Assembly (NCBI RefSeq): GCF_017591425.1
Contig: NW_024465885.1
Location: 33,116,501-33,180,500, forward strand
Reading direction: 5' to 3'
DNA from: Ochotona curzoniae
Lineage: Eukaryota > Chordata > Mammalia > Lagomorpha > Ochotonidae
DNA: 64,000 nt
The translations under genes and the position numbers were made by a program. Position 1 is the stretch's first letter; each line of letters starts with the position of its first letter. This document shows positions 56,600 through 64,000 of this stretch, piece after piece. The notes beneath the pieces are model-generated. The model was not told the origin of the DNA and made no database searches. It saw only the letters and a list, made by a program, of their open reading frames with translations.

Positions 56600-57890
56600 T
56601 TTGCAAATATTTTGTCTGTCACTTCATCAAATATGTATTCTATCTATTCTGCCATATTTTTATTCAAAATGCCCAACATACCCTATCTTTTGATATTATA
56701 TTACAGTTTTTAATTTTTTTGAAATTCTTTCATTTCATTCATGTTTCTCTGTCCACTTCAATTTGGAAAATTTCTGGTGACTCACAGGCAAGCTTACTCA
56801 GTTTCCCTTAAGTTTAGCAATGTATCCATGTCTTGTTAGCCTTTCAACTATAATCCATGACTCAGCTGCAAATGTCTTGATGTGTCGTGTAGGGGTGGAG
56901 GATACCTATAATTTTCTTATTAAATCTTGTTCTTAAGTCCCTATACTGAACGGCTGTGATCATCACAAGTGTTTGCATTGGTATAGAATTTTTCTTTTCT
57001 TTTTTTTTTTTTCTTATATTCCTTTCCTTGACAGTAGTATTCCCAGTGTATTTCCTTAGAATTCTAGAAGAAGTTGGAATGTGGAAGAATTCTGCTTCTG
57101 CTGAAACGCTCAGAATCACATTTTGGTGAAGTTGTTTTCTTAGCAAAGAACATGAAAATGATGACTTTGCACTTTCACTGCCTGGATAAAGTCCTCACCA
57201 TTGGATCTTGCGTGTGTTCCTGGGAAAGGGCACATGAAGGAGGACAGCAGTAGGAGTTTGGCATCAAGGTGTTAACTGGATTCCTGCTTAAGTGCTTTCC
57301 CCGGGTTTGTGCCTTCAACAGCCCTGCTGTAGTCGCACAGATAGTTTTTGATAGCTCCAGATTGTAAACTAGAATTATGCTTTACAAATTCTAGAAACTA
57401 ATCAGTGTTTCGTGTTTGGCTGGAGTTTTCTTGTTGCAAAGATGAACATGAGAGCTTGTAGTGTCTTTCTGAGTTTAGATTTGCATTTTAACTTCTAAGA
57501 CTCATACTGTGGCTATCATTTCCAACGGTATTTGTAACATTCTTAAACCCAAATTATCTTCTTTACATTTTCTTCTCGCTATATAACGATGCCTAAACCT
57601 ATGAGATTGTTTTATTTGCAAAACATTCGTAATTGCCTGAGGATTCAGAGATTTATACACATTCTCTTGCACTTCTTAGAGTGTTACTTTTTTTCCTTAC
57701 TCTGGATTTTGTTAGTAAGATTTGTGTGCATTTACTTGACTCCTGAAAGTATGATATCAGGAGAAACAGAAATGTTTTTTTATTATACTTATTTCTTGGT
57801 TTCCAAAGGATATATTTTCACTGCTCAGTGCAAGTGGTTAGGATCCATATGTTTTAATTATGTTTGAAAACTACTTTATAAATATAAAAT
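56600..57890 (-). mobile_element. Possible very old LINE-1 3' region, antisense
   Basis: The plus strand is T-rich in runs and carries phrases that loosely recall antisense old mammalian L1 3' UTRs: 'atttcattcatgtttctctgtccacttc' and 'tgtatccatgtcttgttagcctttc'. Similarity is weak and this could equally be unique DNA. Frames at 56862-57146 and 57589-57867 have no motif. Confidence 0.25.
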
Positions 57891-57974
57891 GGAACATGCT
57901 CATTAGCATTTGCCCAAGGGAGAAACATCACTCAAACAGAAAGTGAGCCAGGGTGGATGCTGAGATTGGTGTTT

Positions 57975-58275
57975 AAGACACTCAGTGAAGTCACTCTTAC
58001 TCCAGGTTAGTGGGTCTGGATTTGGTGCCCAGATCTAATTCCTTAACCTTGCTTTCCCCTAACACAGATGTAAGAGACAGCAGTGACCACTGAAGTAATG
58101 GGCCTTGTGGCATTCACATCTGAGGCGTGGCTTTCCTTATCAGCTCCCAGATTTAAGTCTTTCCCTCCCTGGTCAAGGGAGGCATGTGGGGAGTGACTTA
58201 AGGAATGGGAAATCTGTCATTTTTTTTTAATCTCTCACAGAGTCTGTCTTTTGAATTAATAAATAAAAATAAAAT
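57975..58275 (+). mobile_element. Old C-repeat SINE, sense
   Basis: 'ttagtgggtctggatttggtgcccag', CATGTGGGGAGTGACTTAAGG, 'tctgtcttttgaattaataaataaaaataaa' give body and tail. The tRNA-like head is diverged. Confidence 0.7.
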
Positions 58276-58999
58276 AGGCCAATGATATAATATTTCTGAT
58301 GATTTTGATAGCCTAGCATGGAATATTGATAGGTTCCATCAGGATAACAGAAATTGTTCCAGTAGCACAACGTTAACTCTCACAAACATAATCTTGAAAA
58401 GACTGATTGCTTTCCAATTTGTATTATTTAATTTAGAATTTAAGCTGAGGACATGCTAAATATTTAGAGGAATAAAACAAAAATGGAACATATCTTTCAG
58501 ACCATTGTATTTAATTTGATAATAATGTAGAAGAATATATATGATAATGTGGTAGGTCTAATGAGAAAACAAATTAACATGTCAGCATCACCTGAATTTC
58601 CTACATTTAGTTTTTGGTGTGGACAACACTAGCTATTTACTACAGGGCTACAGCATATAAACTGCAACAGCAGTTACTACTTAGAAACAACGTTGGATGT
58701 CTAGGAACTAATAAACCTAAATTCTGAAAAAGGAAAAACTGTGTGTAATAAATTCTAGGTTTTACAACATAGTGTTTATTAGTTTGAAATGTTAATCTTT
58801 AGTTACTTAAACATAATGATTTTGAGGAACTTACAAGATGTAAAATACAGAAATATTTAGTATGACCTTTATTCATCTCATCCCTGAGTTAATGTCTTGT
58901 ACAAGTCTCACGATGATCAGCTTTAGGATATTAATCCTAATGCTAGCAAGCACTGGAAACTTCTGATATTCCCTTTCTGTGCAACTTCTTTTGTATCCA
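58276..58999. other. AT-rich unique DNA
   Basis: Nothing recognised. Confidence 0.5.
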
Positions 59000-59269
59000 C
59001 TGACTAGTTCTTCACTTCTGGAATTTTTTCCATTTAAAGAATGTCATATTTGTGAAGAATCATGCCTATTCATTATATATCCTGTTGGGATCATCTTCTC
59101 TGCTTTACCATCATGCGTGGAATTAATCCAAATTATGTGTCTTAATTGTTGGTTCATTCCTTTTGTTCATAATATTACATGGTCTGCATTAACAATAATC
59201 TGTTGAATCATTTACCAATGAAAGAGCATCAGGGTAGTTCCCAGATTTTGGTTTTTAAGAATAAAGCTG
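59000..59269 (-). mobile_element. Old LINE-1 3' region, antisense, left part
   Basis: The plus strand has 'tttaaagaatgtcat', 'aacaataatctgttgaatc', 'catcagggtagttcccagattttgg' and 'aagaataaagctg' in the order typical of antisense L1 3' regions (about 59000-59256), followed by the target-site copy AAGAATAAAGCTG at 59257-59269. It continues after the SINE at 59596. Confidence 0.65.
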
Positions 59270-59582
59270 GGGCCTGCTGCAATAGTGTAGTGGTTAAAGT
59301 CCTCGCCTTGTACACGCTGGGATCCGATGTGGGAGGTGGTTCCTGCTTGGCAGCCCTGTTTCCCACCCAGCTCCCTGCGTGTGGCCTGGGAAAGCAGTCG
59401 AAGACAGCCCAGAGCCTTGGGACCCTGCACCCACATGGGGGACCCGCAGGAAATTGCTGGCTCCTGGCTTCAGATTGGCATAGCACCAGCCATTGCACTC
59501 GCTTGGGGACGGAAGATCTTTCTGTCTCTCCTCCTCTCTGCATATCCATCTTTCCAATAAAAATAAATAAAATCTTAAAAAA
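59270..59582 (+). mobile_element. C-repeat SINE inserted into old LINE-1
   Basis: GGGCCTGCTGCAATAGTGTAG head, CTCCCTGCGTGTGGCCTGGG, TTTCCAATAAAAATAAATAA tail. Flanked by AAGAATAAAGCTG (59257-59269) and AAGAATGAAGCTG (59583-59595), a 13 bp target-site duplication with one change. About 20 bases are missing after CTCGCTTGGGGA. Frames of 74-154 codons are chimeric SINE/LINE sequence. Confidence 0.94.
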
Positions 59583-59595
59583 AAGAATGAAGCTG

Positions 59596-59640
59596 AATTT
59601 TTCTGAGTGTGAATATTTCCATTGCAGCTCTGTAACACTG
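59596..59640 (-). mobile_element. Old LINE-1 3' region, antisense, right part
   Basis: Short continuation ('aatttttctgagtgtgaatatttcc') of the element interrupted by the SINE. The end is uncertain. Confidence 0.5.
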
Positions 59641-59694
59641 TAGCTAAAAAGCAGTAATTGATGGCTGAAATGCTCATTTTAACCCCCTCTTACT

Positions 59695-59852
59695 GAAAGG
59701 CAATATGGAATACCTGCTTTCTGACTATGGCCTGGATCAGCTGGGACTGCAGGGCCATTTGTGGAGTGAAGCACTGGATTGAAGCGCTCTCTCTCTATCT
59801 TTCTCTTCCCCTATTGTTCTAAATTCCAAACAAGAAAGTAAATGAAAAAGTT
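59695..59852 (+). mobile_element. Degenerate SINE fragment, sense
   Basis: 'ctttctgactatggcctgg', GGGCCATTTGTGGAGTGAAGC and 'ctctctctctatctttctc' represent the 3' half of an old SINE. Confidence 0.6.
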
Positions 59853-61352
59853 TTGAGGGAAAAATAAGTATGCTTCTATTTATATTATAAACAAGTACCT
59901 AGAAAATCTAGGATATAAATGATGACTCTGATATTTTCTTTAGGTTCTCTCAAAACTAGAAAAGTAGCTTTGCAGTTTTTGAACTTGACTCACTGCAATG
60001 ACAACCACTTCAGCCCCCATAGGGCTGTAATTTCATTATTTGCACAAGTGAAGTGTGACAGCACTCAGTATATTATCTGATAGAGGTTTGTATTTATAAG
60101 TAGAGAGCAGAGCAGCCAAGAAAATTAAGATTAATGGTGAACTGGTTCATCAGCCATAGAAAAACCATTGAGGGTGAATGGAGTTTTTGTCTATACATGC
60201 CCCATTTGCAATACAGTTGACTCTCCTCAGAAAGCAGCTCAACATGTTTTTATATCATGTATAAAACTTAAATCAGATACAATATTTTTTTAAAGAAGGA
60301 CAAAAACAAAATGTGGGCTCTCTAGGCAACACCTGTTCATATTGAAGTGCTATGTTTTCACAATTATAGCTAAAAGCAAATCATTATGAACAAGTGGATT
60401 GTCTCACGGCTATCTGGAGAAGAGTCCCTTACCATTTCACGTATGTATAATGCTCCTTACTGAAACCAGACCTACTTGTCTTTCCTTTTTTTTAATGCTT
60501 TTTAATTTTTTTTTGCATACTTAAACATGGATTCTGATAATAAAATCTGTAAAATAAGTTTGAATCAAGATGCTATTTTTTTCTTTCTGAGTAGTGTTTT
60601 TTTGTTTGTTTGTTTTGATTTGTTTTTATGTTTTAAGTTTGCACACCAGTGGAGTTGTCAGAAAGAATGGGGCCAAGGATAGAGGTGCTCCAATAGCAAA
60701 AAATCACAAAGTCAATTTTGGAAGAATATTGAAACATCCATGTGGGTGAATTCTCTCAGCACAATGGTGAGGAAATGCATTTTTATTACTTGTATCAACA
60801 AACATCACTATGCAAGTGTCTTCCTTCATGTTCAATAGATTGCTCACACCTTTTTAACATCATTATTTAAACTTGTGTAATGATTTAAAAACATTGGCAT
60901 TGTTTTTCCATTTTTAAGTAAAAGCTGCTAAGCTTAAGTCATCTTATAGACAAATTTATTCTTATTGTTTTCCAATTAGGTATCTTTTTCTTTTATCAAA
61001 TGTTTGTCTAATTCCAATATTTATTTATCTTTTAGCTAAGATGATAAAATGCAACATCATTCAATAACTATGCAATGTAATGCTTTTCCAGTATTAAAGA
61101 ACATGTTTTGTTTAAAGAAAAATTAAAAATTTGCATAATATATGAACAAAAAGACTAGATTAACTGTAAAAACAAGGCCAACAAACCATGAGTTCAGATA
61201 CCTTAGAGAAGACTAATGATATAACATTAAACATTAAAAAACAAAACAGAAAAATAACTGAATAGTAAAAATACAGATTAGTAAGAAAATACAGAATAAT
61301 ATATAGTCATATCTAATACTGTAATGATTCATTCAAGATTGTGAATTGTGGG
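59853..61352. other. AT-rich unique DNA
   Basis: No gene or recognised repeat. A (GTTT)-type stretch (TTTTTTTGTTTGTTTGTTTT) lies at about 60595-60620. Confidence 0.5.
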
Positions 61353-61478
61353 AACTACTAAAGGGAGAGGCAAAGAGAAAGGAATTTAAAGAAAATAAGA
61401 GATGGGCGGGAGGTACACAGGAGGAAAGATGGGACAGGAGAGAAGAAGAAAAAGAGAAGGAAAAAGAAATTCAGCAAA
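61353..61478. repeat. Polypurine-rich tract
   Basis: About 125 bases that are almost all A and G on the plus strand (for example AGGAGAGAAGAAGAAAAAGAG), broken by few pyrimidines. Low-complexity (GGA/GAA)-rich sequence. Confidence 0.85.
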
Positions 61479-62289
61479 CATGGCTATCTTAATGATTTTC
61501 AAATTGGTAAGTTCCTTAAGCAGGAACATGCAATAATTAGTTGAAATCAACACTGACAGCTTGCTCGAAATATTAACTTATCATTTTGAAAACCAATTAA
61601 GTAATATGAGCTTGTTAAGTCACATTACTCATCCCAAGTTGAGAAATCACTCCTAAATTATTAAATACAACTGAATCAGAAAGTGTACCCTGAACAAAAT
61701 GAAAATACCCTGAAGTTTTCATGTAAGAAATAATGAAGGGTAGAACAAATGCAGAATTTCTATCAAAATAGAGTTGAAAGTGGTCTCAGTTTTGAGCAAA
61801 GTAATTTGTTCAGGAAATTCTCTAAATGTAGCAAACATTAAAGAACATATTTTTATGCATGTGATCACTAAACTCAGGATTTCCAAATTTAAACTGTCTG
61901 TAATATTGTAGAAATAGGGTTGACAGTGTATCATACAGTTGCAGGATGAGGTTAACACTCACCCCAGTGACATCAATACAGCAACAATGACTAGAGTTCT
62001 GGTTTTCAAAAACCTGACACCTGTGTGTATATATTTACATTTGTTATTCTCCCAGTGAATTATTGCCCAGAGAATCATTAAAGCATTTCTGGTCTGGGTG
62101 CTGCTGACTCCTTAGGAATCATTGTTGGCCTCAGTATTCTGGATCCTACTCACAGATATCCTCTTTAATGATGTAATTTCATTCCTCCATTCCTGTAATT
62201 AACATTTTCAGAAGAAATTATTTTTGAAATATCATCCAGGTGAATCCCTTTTACAAAATCACTTAATATCTTTGTTTTTGACTCAGTGT
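61479..62289. other. Unique DNA
   Basis: A 79-codon minus frame at 61719-61958 has no recognised motif. Nothing else seen. Confidence 0.5.
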
Positions 62290-62999
62290 CATGGAAGTTG
62301 CTTTAGGAAAGATCTTGCAAGGGCTGAGAGGAAGGGAGAAATGACTCATCAGCATGAAGGAAGAGTGATCTCAAAGGCATTTTGAAGTATTTCATGACTG
62401 CCATGTCCAATGCAAGGACATAGTAGAGGGACAAGGGCACCAGAAGAATCCAGGGCACCCAGGAGGCATAAAGTTAATTATCCAGTGCCTTTCTCTCTAC
62501 AGAGTGACGCGACACATGTTGAACTCTATAGTTTTGGCTCAAGAATGCTGAGGAATGGCTTGACGCATCACACCAGAGAGCGTAAGTGGTAAATCTTGAT
62601 GGAAATCATATGATGCTAACTCTACAGGTGTGCACAGTGTTTGAGCTGATGGTGCTTGGTTTCCTCCATTTAGATCTTAAAGAATTCTTCATAAGCCTAT
62701 CAGATCCCAGCCAAGGACAGTCCCAGGGCTGAACCTTCACGGGAAACCAAGGTTAGCACAGTGGCTTGGAGAGATGTAGATTCAGGATCACCTCTGCTGA
62801 CTCACAGTTGTAAAGACATCAGCATGAAATACCATTCTGGAAGCACAAATGTCACCCGACTCCAACCAATATGAGCTAGAGTGTTAGCTCGACCTAGTAA
62901 AGCCTATTTGATCAGAATCCACAGGAGACTTGTAAATTTCATTCCTATCCCAGCATGTCTGGACATTAGGACAGTGTCAAAAATTAGGCCCAAGTTGTC
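62290..62999 (+). mobile_element. Possible ERVL-MaLR internal sequence, upstream part
   Basis: Placed here because it directly precedes the recognisable MaLR 3' internal end and has matching moderate GC. The 'gaatccagggcacccaggaggcataaagttaattatccag' stretch resembles MaLR internal sequence, but I am not sure. No coding capacity is visible. Confidence 0.35.
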
Positions 63000-63338
63000 T
63001 TCTTTAGTGTTTCTTTTTGAGCTCAGTTTTGGATTTACTTGAATGTGCTGACCTTTCTCATCTGCTTTATTTCTTCTGTTTTAAGGCAATATTGATCATA
63101 TGCTTATATCCTAGGAAATTGGGAAACATATTAATTGTTTGGTTGCCTAGACTTATAACTGGTGAACAATTTGCTTGTGGCAAGTCATCTGACAACAGAT
63201 AGATTTTAGACTGCAGAGTTGGAATGGATATAAACTAAGATTTTGGTGGAGACTAGGGATAGGGTGAGAACTGCCAGAATTGAATAAATACATTTTGCAT
63301 GTGATAAGAACAAGGATTTCAGGGGTCCAGGGGTGCAA
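63000..63338 (+). mobile_element. ERVL-MaLR internal 3' end
   Basis: Sense-strand phrases typical of MaLR (MST/MLT1-type) internal ends: 'tcttctgttttaaggcaat', 'ggtgaacaatttgc', 'gaataaatacattttgcatgtg', then the G-rich GGATTTCAGGGGTCCAGGGGTG just before the LTR, where the polypurine tract would sit. Non-coding, as MaLRs are. Confidence 0.7.
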
Positions 63339-63410
63339 TGCTGGGGTATGAATATATTTCACCCAAAGATCCTGTGTTGGAACAGAATGAACAATGTGCT
63401 ATAAATTAAG
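63339..63410 (+). mobile_element. Partial 3' LTR of ERVL-MaLR
   Basis: Starts TGCTGGGGTATGAATATATTTC and continues CACCCAAAGATCCTGTGTTGG, matching the start of MST/MLT1-type LTRs. Similarity is lost after about 70 bases, so most of the LTR is deleted or too diverged. Confidence 0.7.
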
Positions 63411-64000
63411 ATGTAGAGCTGTTTTTCATTTTACTAAACTATTGAGCTTATTCTGTCTATTTTGTTGTCTCAGCACAAATTTTATATATGATCACATCTA
63501 ATACATAATTTCCCATAAAATTCCACATACAAAAAAGCAAAGTGTTCATCTCCTTTATCAAAATCAGCAGATGCTCTCTAGCTCTCTGACATGAATGTTC
63601 TGAAATCTTCCATGTGCATGGCCACGGTTAACATCACGTGCTTTCATCTAAGCTCATATTCTTCATTACTTTGTCATTTTCCACTGTCATAACTTTTCTT
63701 AGCAGTAAAGCTTGCAAAATTTGGTAGAATTCAAGATAACTCTAAGAAAAACAAATGCTTTCTGCCTTGAATGAGAAAAAGACAGCAGTGAAAATATGGA
63801 GCTGTAAGTCGATGAAGATGATAGTGCTAAGGAAGACATTATTAGGCTTTGGAATAAGAGGGTTATTTTGAGACTTAAAAAAGCAATCAAAACAATAATG
63901 GTAATAACAACAAACAATACCATAAACTGCTGTGATTGACATGTCATACCTATTAGGAATGCATTTGACACTCCCAGTTTAATAAAATAAAATCATGGAC
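63411..64000. other. AT-rich unique DNA to window end
   Basis: Two overlapping minus frames (63699-63971 and 63742-63942) are hydrophobic, as expected from T-rich DNA on that strand, with no recognised family. No gene call made. Confidence 0.5.

Noticed and set aside
59179..59643. 154-codon plus-strand open reading frame
   Set aside because: Runs from an antisense LINE-1 remnant through a SINE and back. Not a gene.
1..64000. CRISPR array, operon, phage or other prokaryotic system
   Set aside because: Composition, SINE/LINE content and absence of dense coding frames show a mammalian nuclear sequence. No regularly spaced repeat-spacer pattern exists.

Overview
This 64 kb window looks like an intergenic or intronic stretch of a lagomorph nuclear genome, most likely a pika (Ochotona). 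The main evidence is about 45 copies of a tRNA-derived SINE of the lagomorph C-repeat type. Its intact copies start GGCCCGGCGCGGTGG, carry pol III A and B boxes, and end in (A/T)-rich tails after TTTCCAATAAAAATAAAT. LINE-1 fragments with a characteristic 3' UTR occur alongside them. I recognise the SINE body as a close relative of the rabbit C repeat but not the rabbit form, so the pika assignment is an inference.

I found no supportable protein-coding gene of the host, no functional RNA gene, no CRISPR array and no prokaryotic content. Every long open reading frame lies on a SINE, a LINE-1 piece or a GC-rich repeat block. The only recognisable protein homology is the decayed C-terminal part of LINE-1 ORF2 at about 27.1-28.1 kb, plus the antisense ORF2 remnants around it.

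Layout. 0-4.4 kb: AT-rich unique DNA with three old SINEs. 4.4-7.1 kb: an unusual GC-richer block of degenerate ~60 bp repeats. 7-16 kb: unique DNA with scattered SINEs and an antisense LINE-1 3' UTR. 16-21 kb: a LINE-1 3' UTR with target-site duplication, a pair of young SINEs stacked in the same target site, a 5'-truncated young SINE and a small insertion derived from the 5' half of a tRNA-Gly. 22-30 kb: old antisense LINE-1 pieces, one of them split by a younger sense LINE-1 with a 13 bp target-site duplication. 30-50 kb: dense SINEs of all ages and two related LINE-1 3' UTRs, one with an internal duplication. 50.4-52.6 kb: an (AT)n tract, a tiny LINE-1 insertion with a perfect 18 bp duplication, and three ~220-245 bp tandem units that may be LINE-1 5' UTR monomers. 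53-63 kb: mostly unique AT-rich DNA with an old LINE-1 interrupted by a SINE. 63-63.4 kb: the end of an ERVL-MaLR internal region joined to a partial LTR.

Nothing here works together as a pathway. The biology on show is retrotransposition by LINE-1 and its SINE and RNA clients, readable through target-site duplications and nesting order. Family names are from recognition by eye. Boundaries without a target-site duplication are good to about 10-30 bases. Old, degenerate calls are marked with low confidence.
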